Shown: piece after piece, positions 49,910 through 58,436 of the stretch
Position numbering within the stretch: the stretch's first letter is position 1
Layout of the letters: each line of letters starts with the position of its first letter
Assembly: GCA_902362725.1 (NCBI GenBank)
Contig: CABIXM010000005.1
Location: forward strand, 124,001-188,000
DNA: 64,000 nt
Reading direction: 5' to 3'
DNA from: Clostridiaceae bacterium
GTDB lineage: Bacteria; Bacillota; Clostridia; Lachnospirales; Lachnospiraceae
Translations under genes and position numbers: made by a program
Notes under the pieces: generated by a model
The model's database searches: none
Told to the model about the DNA's origin: nothing
Seen by the model: only the letters and a program-made list of their open reading frames with translations

Positions 49910-50389
49910 TCAAAAAGAAAGCGGGGCTGCCGCTACCTTAACAACTACGTCTACTGCTGTGCTTGCCTGTGTGTTTGCGTCCTAAAGTACGGAACCTGCT
50001 ACACGGCCATCCTTTACTGCCTGAAGAGTATCCGGAATTACGTCGGTACCGATGAGGATCAGGTCTCTTCCCTGAGACTCAGCAGCCTGCAGCTGCGCGT
50101 TGTTCATCTCCGGCAGCGGCGCCAGTTCCTGATGAATCATGGCGATTCCTTCTTTGATGGAATCAGAGATGGATTTCGGATGAATTTCTTTTCCGTTGTG
50201 AAGAACCACACCTTCGTCCGGCATATACTCTCCGGTAATCATTTTCATCAATGTGGATTTTCCGGCTCCGTTCTCGCCTACCAGAGCGTGAACCTCACCC
50301 GGCGCTATCTGAAAACTTACATCTTTAACAGCATAGACGCCCGGGAACCGTTTGTGCAGTCCACGTACCTCCAAGCGATAATCTCCCAT
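49910..50389 (-). pseudogene. rbsA'-'rbsB fusion with an internal stop: relic of a ribose-type ABC transporter
   Basis: From the ATG at 50387-50389 (GAGGTG site, 11 bases after the kinase stop) 90 residues are the N-terminus of a sugar ABC ATPase, with Walker A GENGAGKST and the Q-loop IHQELAPLPEM. The frame then switches at once to the C-terminal part of a ribose-type binding protein (NNAQLQAAESQGRDLILIGT...). A TAG at 49982-49984, probably from CAG (Gln), interrupts it. The same frame continues as DANTQASTAVDVVVKV to a TGA at 49910. One deletion across rbsA-rbsC-rbsB plus a nonsense mutation explains it. Confidence 0.88.
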
Positions 50390-50400
50390 ATTCTTCACCT

Positions 50401-51345
50401 CTATCTGTTGTTTTCTATCATTTCACGAACCGTCTCAGGAGAAATCTTTCCTTCCATCGGTCCGAAAGCTGCTGCGTTCAGAGCACCTGCGGCTGCTCCC
50501 ATCTGAGCCGCTTCCTTCAGGCTTCTGCCCTGTGCCAGCCCGCAGATAAACGCTGCGTCGAAGCTGTCGCCCGCGCCGGTGGCATCCTCCTGCTCTACCT
50601 TGTATACACCCATGGTTTCCACCAGACCCTCGCGGCTGTAAATCTGGGATCCCTTGGAACCATTCTTCAGAACCAGAAGTTCCAGCTTCTCATTTTCAAA
50701 GGCTGCCTTTACTGCATCCTCGATGTTATCTTTGCCGGTAAACTGCTTCAGCTCAGACACGCCCGGCATGAAGATACTGGAATTGCGGAACACTTCCTGT
50801 ACCAGGTCCATGGCGGTCGGGTCGTGAAGCATCTCCATACGGATATTCGGGTCGAAGCTAATCTTCGTACCCTGCTCCGCGAACATGTTCATGGCCTTGA
50901 CAATCTCTTTTCCGAATGCCAGAGAAGACATCAAAGAGCATCCCATAATATGGAAATATTTCGTATCCTCCAGACCCTTCAGGTCTGCCGGAGCCTTCGG
51001 CTCTACCGCCGGGGTTCCGTCCACATGGAAGATGAATTTCCGCTCGCCGTCAGAATAGTAGGTAACAAATGCCACTCCTGCGGAACCCTTGTCGCTCTCC
51101 AGCACTCTGCTCACGTCTACGCCGTCCTTTTTCAGGCGATCCAGGATGTTCTTTCCGAAATCATCCCTGCCGACTCCGGCGATGATGCCTGCAGAGCAGC
51201 CAAGTCTCGCTGCTGTGCTGATGAAGATTCCCGGTGCTCCGCTGGGGAAGGGGCCCCGGAAGTATCCGGTCTCATATAATTCTACGTTTTCTGTGGGTCT
51301 CATGATCTCGCAGAGTAATTCACCCATCGTTACGATTTCAGCCAT
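50401..51345 (-). CDS. PfkB-family sugar kinase
   Basis: 314 residues from the ATG at 51343-51345 (AGGAGG site). Ribokinase fold with the N-terminal GELLCEIMRP, substrate lid residues near FVTYYSDGERKFIFHVDGTPA, and the C-terminal signature DATGAGDSFDAAFICGLA carrying the catalytic Asp. It would phosphorylate a ketose or a 2-keto-3-deoxy sugar. The neighbours (ketose 3-epimerase upstream, aldolase downstream) suggest fructose or a rare ketose as substrate. Specificity is not readable. Confidence 0.88.
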   Translation of the reverse strand: MAEIVTMGELLCEIMRPTENVELYETGYFRGPFPSGAPGIFISTAARLGCSAGIIAGVGRDDFGKNILDRLKKDGVDVSRVLESDKGSAGVAFVTYYSDGERKFIFHVDGTPAVEPKAPADLKGLEDTKYFHIMGCSLMSSLAFGKEIVKAMNMFAEQGTKISFDPNIRMEMLHDPTAMDLVQEVFRNSSIFMPGVSELKQFTGKDNIEDAVKAAFENEKLELLVLKNGSKGSQIYSREGLVETMGVYKVEQEDATGAGDSFDAAFICGLAQGRSLKEAAQMGAAAGALNAAAFGPMEGKISPETVREMIENNR

Positions 51346-51361
51346 TGTTTTTACCTCCTGC

Positions 51362-52240
51362 TTATGCCTCAAACTTCTCTTTCAGGAATTTCAGAGATGT
51401 CTTCAGATATTCGTCCAACTGCTCCTGTGTTGCTCCATTGCTCAGGTCTCTCCATACTCTGCAGCTATATCCTACGTCTCCGCCCCGGAACAGGAACGGC
51501 TCCATTACCACGCCCTTATCATAGTGGATGTCTCGAAGGGCCTGTCCGATACCTGCCCAGTCAAGGCTGTTATTCATACCAGGAAGCTTCCGGTTATTCT
51601 CGCCCACATGGACGTGACCCAGCATATCGCCCGCGTTGCGGATAGCGCCGCACATGTCGTCCTCTTCGATATTCATATGGTAGGTATCCAGCAGGATATT
51701 GACATTTTTCTTCCCTATCTGATTGCAGTACTCGATGGCCTCTGCACAGTCTGTCAGGATATAAGTCTCGTTACGGTTCAGAACCTCCAGCGCGCAGTCG
51801 ATACCGTAAGCCTCTGCCCGGTTACCCAGTTCCCGAAGAAGCGGAATGCTGTGCTCCCAGGCTGCCTCTTTATCGGTATAAGCGAAATCGCTGGGCCAGA
51901 AAGAATAAATAGCGCCTGCCAGAACCGGGGAATGAATGGCCGCCATGTTCCTGACGATCTGTGTGAAGTACTCGAGACCGTTCTTTCTCACTGCTTCATC
52001 CGGGGAAGACAGGTCATACTCTTTTGCAGGGCCGCTGTTGGTGGAAAGTGTCAAACCATACTCTCTTGCCACTGCGTCTAACTCTGCCAGTTCTTTCTCG
52101 CTCATATGGTAAATATGATCTGCTGTCACCTCAAACATGTCGAAGCCGAAGTCTGCCAGCTTCTTTGCTACTCTTTTGTATTTTTCAATATCACACGCTC
52201 CTGTGTTTCCCCAGTACGCATGTCCCACTCCGAACTTCAT
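51362..52240 (-). CDS. Ketose 3-epimerase (D-tagatose/D-allulose 3-epimerase family)
   Basis: Xylose-isomerase-like TIM barrel, 292 residues. The metal site residues of the family are visible in order: Glu in EVLNRNE, Asp in LLDTYHMN, His in GHVHVGENNR and Glu in VMEPF. This set is typical of manganese- or cobalt-dependent ketose 3-epimerases that interconvert fructose, allulose, tagatose or sorbose. First gene of the operon, divergent from the LacI gene across a 380-base region with three matching operator candidates. Confidence 0.85.
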   Translation of the reverse strand: MKFGVGHAYWGNTGACDIEKYKRVAKKLADFGFDMFEVTADHIYHMSEKELAELDAVAREYGLTLSTNSGPAKEYDLSSPDEAVRKNGLEYFTQIVRNMAAIHSPVLAGAIYSFWPSDFAYTDKEAAWEHSIPLLRELGNRAEAYGIDCALEVLNRNETYILTDCAEAIEYCNQIGKKNVNILLDTYHMNIEEDDMCGAIRNAGDMLGHVHVGENNRKLPGMNNSLDWAGIGQALRDIHYDKGVVMEPFLFRGGDVGYSCRVWRDLSNGATQEQLDEYLKTSLKFLKEKFEA

Positions 52241-52288
52241 ATCGAAATCTCCTCTCTTTCTTTCCGTTGGCTTACATTTATTTCTTTT

Positions 52289-52551
52289 TGTGCTCGTGCT
52301 CTACTTGTTTTTAAAAAAAGATTCGAATTTTGCTCGTAATCAACTGCCATTTCCGAATTCTTTATGTTTTCTTTTTTGTGCTCGTGCTCATTTATTGAAT
52401 TCATTATAACATCGGTTTTTCATCATATCAATAGACAGTTTTCACAGGATATCGCTTATATTTTTAGTTATTTTTCACAATTTCCGTGCTGTTTCAAGGC
52501 TTTCGAAGATTTCGGGAAAATATTTCATTTTTAGAACTAGACACGAGCACA
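52289..52551. promoter_or_regulatory. Three operator candidates between the ketose operon and its LacI regulator
   Basis: TGTGCTCGTGCTC occurs at 52289-52301 and 52377-52389; its inverse (GACACGAGCACA) is at 52540-52551. A partial TTTTGCTCGT lies at 52329. The sites flank both divergent starts. They are likely targets of the LacI-family protein encoded at 52620. Confidence 0.7.
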
Positions 52552-52619
52552 ATTTTCTGATATGCTGTAATCAACGTATATAAAAAGTATAAAGTATGCT
52601 ATGCAGGGGGCAATAAACA

Positions 52620-53657
52620 GTGAGTGTTACCATAAAACAGATTGCTGAGCTGGCGAATGTGTCCCGTGGCACCGTAGACAAGGTCTTAAATGATCGTCCG
52701 GGCGTGAAGGCTGAGACCAAGGCGAAGATTCTTCAGATTGCCAAAGAGCTGAATTATCAACCCAACTTTCTCGGCAAGGCACTGGTGCAGAGTAAGGAAC
52801 CTACGAAGCTGGGTATCGTTCTGACACCAGACTATAATCCGTTCATTCAGGCTATTTTAAAAGGAATCCGGCAGGCTACCGACGAGTTCTCACCTTTCGG
52901 ACTGAAGATCGATGTTAAGATGCTGACGACACTGGAGGCAGCCGAGCTTATCAGTATTTTAAATGAGATGAGTATTAACGGTTACAGCGGCATCGCCGTA
53001 TTTCCGATTGATGATACACAGGTAAAGAATAAGATTAATCAACTGGTGGACGAGGGAATCGTGGTCATGACCTTCAATTCCCGGATCGACGGCATCCACG
53101 ACCTCTGTTTTCTGGGTCAGGATCACGTCCAGGGAGGCGTGGCTGCAGGCGGCCTGATGGGGCATCTGCTGCCGGATGGCGGCGAAGTCGGCGTCATCAT
53201 CAGCTCCACCAGCTTGTCCTGCCACCAGTGCAGACTGAAGGGCTTCCAGGAAAAGCTGGCGTCCCGTTATCCTGATCTCCACATCGTAGATATCAAGGAA
53301 AATCAGGACCGTAAGGACGAGGCATTCAAATACACGCTGGAATACTGCAACCGTTACCCGAACCTGAAGGGCATCTACATCACCGGAGGCGGCATCGGCG
53401 GCGTGGGAACGGCTCTGGATATCGCAGGCAAGGCCGGCAAGATCAAGGTCATCTGCCATGATCTGGTTCCAGATACCCTGACATTACTCCAGAACGGCAC
53501 CGTGGACTTCGCCATCGGCCAGAGCGCCACCAATCAGGGCTATCAGATCGTCAAGATCCTCTTTGATTATATTATCAAGAAGCAGAAGCCCTCATCCTAT
53601 TACATTAAAGTGCCTATCACCATCGCGACAGAAGATACCATCGACTGTTTCGAATAA
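52620..53657 (+). CDS. LacI-family regulator of the ketose operon
   Basis: 345 residues starting at a GTG behind AGGGGG. Helix-turn-helix IKQIAELANVSRGTVDKVLNDRPGV (5-29), then a ribose-binding-like core (PTKLGIVLTPDYNPF, GIYITGGGIGG, VICHDLVPDT). The VDKVL in place of the usual VSRVL suggests altered operator recognition, and the non-classical motif found upstream agrees. It is divergent from the ketose operon. The inducer is probably a ketose or its phosphate. Confidence 0.9.
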   Translation: MSVTIKQIAELANVSRGTVDKVLNDRPGVKAETKAKILQIAKELNYQPNFLGKALVQSKEPTKLGIVLTPDYNPFIQAILKGIRQATDEFSPFGLKIDVKMLTTLEAAELISILNEMSINGYSGIAVFPIDDTQVKNKINQLVDEGIVVMTFNSRIDGIHDLCFLGQDHVQGGVAAGGLMGHLLPDGGEVGVIISSTSLSCHQCRLKGFQEKLASRYPDLHIVDIKENQDRKDEAFKYTLEYCNRYPNLKGIYITGGGIGGVGTALDIAGKAGKIKVICHDLVPDTLTLLQNGTVDFAIGQSATNQGYQIVKILFDYIIKKQKPSSYYIKVPITIATEDTIDCFE

Positions 53658-53684
53658 TCAATTGTCCAACCTTGTTATGTCCGA

Positions 53685-53709
53685 AAAGAGCTGCCAGTGG
53701 CGGCTCTTT
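53685..53709 (+). terminator. Terminator of the LacI gene
   Basis: AAAGAGCTGCC (53685-53695) pairs with GGCGGCTCTTT (53699-53709), then TT. Confidence 0.8.
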
Positions 53710-53730
53710 TTGGCTCTCCACAACAAGAAA

Positions 53731-53886
53731 GAATCCTGCGAAGTAGGATTCTCCGCCTGCGGCGGGTCGCTTTAGCGACATGATTCCATTCCGCCGCAGT
53801 GCGATCCCCCGGAGGGGCTTTTTGCTCTATAGGAATCATAGCTTTCACACTTTAATGTAACACGGTATTTCCTATAGAGCAAAAAA
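53731..53886 (+). repeat. Repeat family 3, copy B
   Basis: Hairpin GAATCCT/AGGATTC, outer stem CTGCGGCGG (53757-53765)/CCGCCGCAG (53791-53799), inner hairpin GTCGC-TTTA-GCGAC, CCCC-CGGA-GGGG followed by CTTTTT, and inverted repeat GCTCTATAGGAA..TTTCCTATAGAGC. From GCGATCCCCC on it is almost identical to copy A at 23646; the stems before that differ but remain paired. Confidence 0.87.
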
Positions 53887-53891
53887 GCGCA

Positions 53892-53927
53892 GGAAAACGC
53901 CGGAGACTTCCGTCCCCGGCGTTTTCC
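53892..53927. other. Hairpin next to repeat family 3 copy B
   Basis: GGAAAACGCCGG and CCGGCGTTTTCC form a perfect 12-bp stem around AGACTTCCGTCC. On the minus strand it is followed by TGCGCTTTTTTG, so it may terminate the riboswitch transcript that enters from the right. Confidence 0.65.
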
Positions 53928-53936
53928 CGTGATCTC

Positions 53937-53996
53937 TCACATTCCCCTCTTATAAGAGCCCCTCTCCTCCACCGTTCTGGCAGCTTTGAGAAACTC
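53937..53996 (-). other. Possible C-terminal scrap of a lost riboswitch-controlled gene
   Basis: A 19-codon open frame directly after the riboswitch terminator reads like a protein tail (FLKAARTVEERGSYKRG) and ends in TGA, but has no start codon or ribosome binding site. It could be the last codons left by a deletion that removed the controlled gene. It could equally be chance. Confidence 0.25.
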
Positions 53997-54003
53997 TTAT
54001 CCT

Positions 54004-54053
54004 ATAAAAAATGCTGCAACAGGCGTCAAATTGAGCGCACGAATCACAGCATC
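54004..54053 (-). terminator. Terminator (expression platform) of the c-di-GMP riboswitch
   Basis: On the minus strand GGATGCTG pairs with CAGCAT across a 27-nt loop and is followed by TTTTTTATAGG. It starts about 30 nt after the aptamer P1 stem, the usual place for a transcriptional on/off switch. Confidence 0.75.
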
Positions 54054-54082
54054 CAAACATATCAGAATTCTTTTCGGATTTC

Positions 54083-54164
54083 TAATAGCAACCGGCTGTC
54101 ATAGTTTTACCCTTAGACCCATCTGGCTTTGCGTCCCTGCTTTTCAACAGGTTTGCCCTATATT
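54083..54164 (-). promoter_or_regulatory. Cyclic di-GMP-I (GEMM-I) riboswitch aptamer, no target gene
   Basis: On the minus strand the class I core is present in order: AGGGCAAACC, GAAA tetraloop in P2, GGGACGCAAAGCC, GGGTCTAA, then ATGACAGCCGG and closing TTGCTAT, which pairs with ATAGGGCAA to form P1. The class is known to bind cyclic di-GMP and control motility, adhesin or protease genes in Clostridia. Here it has its own promoter and terminator, but the next 350 bases hold no minus-strand gene. Confidence 0.92.
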
Positions 54165-54183
54165 CTCTTTTGCAGCATGGCTT

Positions 54184-54212
54184 ATTTTAACAGACTTTTT
54201 CCTATATTGCAA
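54184..54212 (-). promoter_or_regulatory. Promoter of the riboswitch transcript
   Basis: On the minus strand TTGCAA (54207-54212) and TAAAAT (54184-54189) are 17 bases apart; transcription would start about 12 bases before the aptamer. Confidence 0.7.
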
Positions 54213-54235
54213 GAGCAACTTTTACATACCAGTTC

Positions 54236-54266
54236 AAAAGAGGCATGACGCTTCGCGCCATGCCTC
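54236..54266 (-). terminator. Terminator of fucI
   Basis: On the minus strand AGGCATGGCGC pairs with GCGTCATGCCT around GAA, followed by CTTTTG. It separates fucI from the riboswitch promoter. Confidence 0.85.
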
Positions 54267-54289
54267 CTGAAATAATCTTTTTAATGAAA

Positions 54290-56092
54290 TTAACGGATAG
54301 TCTTGTACAGCGGGCCGTATGCCTTGCATGCGCGGAAGTCCTGTCCCTCTTTGTCCATACCGAATGCGTTCCATGCTGCCGGACGGAAGATCTCCTCCTC
54401 CGGAACGTTGTGCATGCATACCGGGATTCTTAAGATGGAGCAAAGGGTAATCAGGTCTGCTCCGATATGGCCGTAGCTGATAGCGCCATGGTTTGCGCCC
54501 CAGTTGTTCATCATATCGTAAGCAGTCTTGAATGCGCCCTCGCCTGTGCAGCGCGGCGCGAACCATGTGCAGGGCCATGTATAGTCTGTTCTCTTCCACA
54601 GAGTATCGGATACATCATCCGGCAGGTTGATGGTCCAGCCCTCTGCAATCTGCAGAACCGGTCCAAGTCCCTTTACCAGGTTCAGACGAATCATGGTAGC
54701 CGGCATCTCAGCTCTGGTCAGGAAACGGGAGGAGAATCCGCCGCCACGGAAGTAGCCGTTGTCAGCTGCGTTCCAGGTGGTTGCTTCCATAATCTTCTTC
54801 TGATCCTCTTCGGTTACGTCCCACCACTGCTTCATGGTGCCGTTGCCATTCTCATCCTTTACTTCGCCGCAGGCATCCAGACAGCATGCGCCAGAGTTAA
54901 TCAGATGGATAAAGCCGTCAGACTCTTTTGCCTTACCTTCCAGATCATAACCGGTAACTCTCTTTACTGCGTCGCCGCTCCAGTAGGTACGAACGTCCGC
55001 GAACATCTGAGCGCGGCCAGTCAGAAGCTTCATGAACAGCATGCCCAGACCGTTCAGTACGTCATTCTCGGTAGCCAGTACATACGGCTCTCTTGCGCCT
55101 TCCCAGTCGAAGGAGGTGTTCAGCATCGCCTCTGCGAAGTCTCCGTTCGGGTAGAAGTCTGTCCACTGTCTCTGTCCTTGGAAGCCTGCTGCCAGAGCGT
55201 TGTGTCCGATAGCTTCCTCAGAGAACTTCGGATCCAGCTTGTCGCAGCCGTTCATCAGCTCTTTGATGATAACAGCCATCTTTACGACGAACTCGAACTG
55301 CTCTTCCTTCTGCTCCTCTGTCATCTGAAGCTCAGGCGGGTTCTTGTCGAAGCCGATAGTACAGGTCTCCTTCGCCCACTTCAGAGCCTTCTCGAACTCT
55401 TCGTGATCGTAGATACCCTCGGTCATACGACGGATAATTTCTACCTCATCTACAGACTCCACACGCATTCCCAGGTATTCCTCGATGAATTCCGGGCTGA
55501 TGATGGATCCGCCGATACCCATGGTAACGGAACCAATCTGCAGGTAGGATTTTCCTCTCATGCTTGCTGCTGCTACTGCGGCGCGGCCGAAGCGGAGCAG
55601 TTTTGCCTTTACGTCCTCCGGGATGGTCTCGTCGTCAGCATCCTGTACGTCATGTCCGTAGATACCGAATGCCGGAAGTCCCTTCTGTGCGTGGGTAGCC
55701 AGTACGGAAGCCAGGTATACAGCGCCCGGTCTCTCAGTAGCGTTCAGTCCCCATACGCCCTTGATGGTCAGCGGGTCGGTGTCCATGGTCTCGGAACCAT
55801 AGCACCAGCAGGGAGTTACGGTCAGGGTAATGTCTACGCCTGCCTTGCGAAACTTGTCTGCACAAGCCGCTGCCTCACCTACACGTCCGATGGTGGTGTC
55901 TGCGATCACAACCTTCACCGGCTCGCCGTTGGAGTAACGGATATTCTCTTCAAACAGCTTTGCCGCTGCCTTTGCCATGCCCATGGTCTGCTCTTCCAGG
56001 GAACCTCTTACGTCAAGAGTTCCTCTTCTTCCGTCGATGGTGGGACGGATACCGATTACCGGATAATCGCCAATTAATCTAGATTTTGCCAC
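54290..56092 (-). CDS. fucI: L-fucose isomerase
   Basis: Interconverts L-fucose and L-fuculose (also D-arabinose/ribulose in the family) in the cytosol with Mn2+. 600 residues, close to the 591 of E. coli FucI. The metal and catalytic block is clear: [32 protein letters not shown] near 350-382, with Glu and Asp in the expected places. The N-terminal [11 protein letters not shown] and the [12 protein letters not shown] segment also match. It is divergent from an AraC-family gene, which probably regulates it. No fuculokinase, aldolase or permease gene is in the window, so the rest of the pathway is elsewhere. Confidence 0.95.
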   Translation of the reverse strand: MAKSRLIGDYPVIGIRPTIDGRRGTLDVRGSLEEQTMGMAKAAAKLFEENIRYSNGEPVKVVIADTTIGRVGEAAACADKFRKAGVDITLTVTPCWCYGSETMDTDPLTIKGVWGLNATERPGAVYLASVLATHAQKGLPAFGIYGHDVQDADDETIPEDVKAKLLRFGRAAVAAASMRGKSYLQIGSVTMGIGGSIISPEFIEEYLGMRVESVDEVEIIRRMTEGIYDHEEFEKALKWAKETCTIGFDKNPPELQMTEEQKEEQFEFVVKMAVIIKELMNGCDKLDPKFSEEAIGHNALAAGFQGQRQWTDFYPNGDFAEAMLNTSFDWEGAREPYVLATENDVLNGLGMLFMKLLTGRAQMFADVRTYWSGDAVKRVTGYDLEGKAKESDGFIHLINSGACCLDACGEVKDENGNGTMKQWWDVTEEDQKKIMEATTWNAADNGYFRGGGFSSRFLTRAEMPATMIRLNLVKGLGPVLQIAEGWTINLPDDVSDTLWKRTDYTWPCTWFAPRCTGEGAFKTAYDMMNNWGANHGAISYGHIGADLITLCSILRIPVCMHNVPEEEIFRPAAWNAFGMDKEGQDFRACKAYGPLYKTIR

Positions 56093-56290
56093 TTTTAAAA
56101 CCCTCCATTTTTCAAAAATAGATTTTCACGTTTCTGATGATCACATTATATAACAGTTTATAAAAAAATGCACGTAAATTTCTGTTATGATATGGACATT
56201 TTTTGTGCTAGTTGTTATATTTCTTCTATATAAAAGGAACATCTTTTATCAATTTCGACCGAGTTTTTACGTGGCAGGAGATTTTTTATT

Positions 56291-57214
56291 ATGAAAGCTT
56301 TCCATGAAGTGCGAAACTACGACTCTGACTATATGGTCTGGCATTCCCGGTACGATAACATCGGGTTTCTGGCCCACTGGCATAAGGAAATTGAGCTGAT
56401 CTATGTGCGTTCGGGCTCCTGTCTCTTAAGCGTCACCGACCAGACCTTTCTGGCCCGCGCCGGGGATCTGGCGGTCTGCGAGAGCGGGATGATTCATTAC
56501 AGCGATTCCCACGGGATGGACAATTCCCTTGATTTTATTATTTTCGACACCTCGATTCTCGGACCTATCTTCCAGAATCCCGGGTTCGTGCATCCGTTGG
56601 TGACAAAGGAGGAACTGGAGACTCACGGATTGTCTGACCGGCTTACCAATCTCATCGACACCGTTTCCCGGGAGCTGGAGCAGAAGAAGCCCTTTTACCA
56701 GGAGGTGGTCACTTCTTCCATCCAGACCTTCTGGGCGCTTCTGAAGCGCTGTCATCCCCGGACTGACGCGGAGCAGCTTCCCGACGGCCGGCGTTCCCGG
56801 ATGCTGGGGGATCTGCAGGATCTGCTTTCCTATATCGACGAACACTACGCCGACAATATTACCCTGGAGTACGCCGCTTCCCGGATGAATTTCAGCAACA
56901 GTCATTTCTCCAGGACCTTTAAGAAGCTCATGGGCATCCATTTCGTCACTTATCTGAACCTGGTCCGGGTGGAACAGGCCGCTTCGCAGCTTCGGAATAC
57001 CGGGAAGAAAATCACTGACGTGGCTCTGTCCTGCGGCTTCAACAACATTCGCACCTTCAACCGAGTCTTCAAGGACATCACCGGATATACGCCATCGGAG
57101 TTTCTGCTGCTGGCGGATCCGGATGTATATAAGAGAACCTATTACAATCGCCGCTCCACGGAGAAAGAGTATGTGGAGCACGATTCTTTAACCCTTGTGA
57201 AAAATCATCAGTAA
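56291..57214 (+). CDS. AraC-family transcriptional regulator
   Basis: 307 residues. An N-terminal cupin sensor (about 20-100, HWHKEIELIYVRSGSCLLSV) with the His pattern of sugar-binding AraC proteins, and a C-terminal double helix-turn-helix (about 180-285) containing ITLEYAASRMNFSNSHFSRTFKKLMG and ITDVALSCGFNNIRTFNRVFKDITGYTPSEF. It is divergent from fucI over about 200 bases, so control of fucI in response to fucose or a related sugar is inferred. Confidence 0.9.
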   Translation: MKAFHEVRNYDSDYMVWHSRYDNIGFLAHWHKEIELIYVRSGSCLLSVTDQTFLARAGDLAVCESGMIHYSDSHGMDNSLDFIIFDTSILGPIFQNPGFVHPLVTKEELETHGLSDRLTNLIDTVSRELEQKKPFYQEVVTSSIQTFWALLKRCHPRTDAEQLPDGRRSRMLGDLQDLLSYIDEHYADNITLEYAASRMNFSNSHFSRTFKKLMGIHFVTYLNLVRVEQAASQLRNTGKKITDVALSCGFNNIRTFNRVFKDITGYTPSEFLLLADPDVYKRTYYNRRSTEKEYVEHDSLTLVKNHQ

Positions 57215-57228
57215 AAGGAGGTTCCGCC

Positions 57229-57708
57229 ATGCCGCAACACCCCACCCTGATTCGCAAACGTCTGATCCCTCTGGAAACCCTGCGTCTGGAAAGGGACGTG
57301 GTGGTTCACCGCAGCGACCGGCTGCTGGTCACCCGATGGACCACCATCAAACCCAAGAAAGAGCTGCATCACGGCTCTTCCTGCTTTCTCCTGAAGGAGG
57401 GCTGGAAGGTCAGCCGCTTCATCGACCATCAGGGCAATCTGATCTGCTGGTACTGTGATATCATTGCCACCAAATATGATGCTGCTACCGATACCTTCAC
57501 CTTTACAGATCTGCTGGCGGACGTGCTCATCTACCCCTCCGGTCTGATCAAGGTGGTGGATCTGGACGAGCTTGCCGACGCGGTGGAGCAGAAGCTGATT
57601 ACCACAGAGCAGCTCCTGGATTCCCTCCGGAAGCTGGACGCGCTGCTGCGGCTGATTTATGATGGGACGCTGCTCCCGGCGCTGGAGGACTACTGGCCGG
57701 AGGACTGA
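57229..57708 (+). CDS. DUF402-domain protein
   Basis: 159 residues with the DUF402 pattern: an LKEGWKVSRFIDHQGNLICWYCDI strand pair and a YPSGLIKVVDLDEL block. In the family some members are nucleoside di- or triphosphatases and others bind RNA. It starts 15 bases after the AraC gene behind AAGGAGG, so they share a transcript. Why a fucose-type regulator is paired with it is unclear. Confidence 0.8.
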   Translation: MPQHPTLIRKRLIPLETLRLERDVVVHRSDRLLVTRWTTIKPKKELHHGSSCFLLKEGWKVSRFIDHQGNLICWYCDIIATKYDAATDTFTFTDLLADVLIYPSGLIKVVDLDELADAVEQKLITTEQLLDSLRKLDALLRLIYDGTLLPALEDYWPED

Positions 57709-57778
57709 CACATCCCAAAAGCTCTCTGCATCCACTGTTCTGACTATGTAAACAAATCTTCGGAGTCATTTTTAATAC

Positions 57779-57873
57779 AAAAACGCCGATGTGTAAGAAC
57801 TTTATCCCGCTGTCAAATATCAGATTTCAAATCCGTTCGATATGCGAAACACGTTCTCACCCATCGGCGTTTT
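57779..57873. terminator. Large bidirectional terminator
   Basis: AAAAACGCCGATG..AGAAC pairs with GTTCT..CATCGGCGTTTT across about 50 nt that can fold further. A and T tracts on both sides allow it to end the DUF402 transcript and the deaminase transcript. Confidence 0.8.
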
Positions 57874-57892
57874 CTTATTTTCTATCTTCTCT

Positions 57893-58378
57893 TTACACTT
57901 CCAACATAATCTGCCGCCCCGTATGATGATAGGGCACCAGCTCCACGCCTGCCGCCCGGAACATGCGCTTGGAGGCCAGTGTCGCGGGGGTATCCGCGTA
58001 TTTATCGCAGGCATAGACCACGGTCTTCAGACCCGCCTGAATAATAGCCTTGGCGCATTCATTGCATGGGAACAGGGCTACGTAAATCTTCGCGCCCTCC
58101 AGACTCCCGCCCCTGTAATTGAGAATGGCATTCAATTCTGCATGGGTCACAAATGGATACTTTGTATCATTGCTTTCTCCGGTTCGGCCCCAGGGAAATT
58201 CATCGTCATCACAGCCCTTAGGGAATCCATTATAGCCCATGGACATAATCTTATTGTCCTGACTGACAATGCATGCTCCCACCTGCGTATTCGGATCCTT
58301 GGAACGCATTCCTGAGAGCAGCGCTACTCCCATGAAATATTCATCCCAGGTGATGTAATCCTTCCGCTTATCTCCCAT
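57893..58378 (-). CDS. Deoxycytidylate deaminase (ComEB type)
   Basis: Converts dCMP to dUMP, feeding dTMP synthesis. 161 residues from the ATG at 58376-58378, whose GGGAGG site overlaps an upstream ATG. Zinc site: HAE in [10 protein letters not shown] and PCNECAKAI, in the order of dCMP/cytidine deaminases; the regulatory-looking His/Cys insertion of phage enzymes is not obvious. It follows upp and rpiB on the same strand, separated by repeat family 1 copy C. Confidence 0.92.
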   Translation of the reverse strand: MGDKRKDYITWDEYFMGVALLSGMRSKDPNTQVGACIVSQDNKIMSMGYNGFPKGCDDDEFPWGRTGESNDTKYPFVTHAELNAILNYRGGSLEGAKIYVALFPCNECAKAIIQAGLKTVVYACDKYADTPATLASKRMFRAAGVELVPYHHTGRQIMLEV

Positions 58379-58436
58379 GCCTTTACCTCCCATGCTATAA
58401 AATATATCATAGTATTTTTATAACAACCCTCACATT

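Noticed and set aside
54467..56077. 536-codon open frame antisense to fucI
   Set aside because: Lies wholly within fucI on the opposite strand and shows no recognisable domain; it is Cys- and Ser-rich as expected of a shadow.
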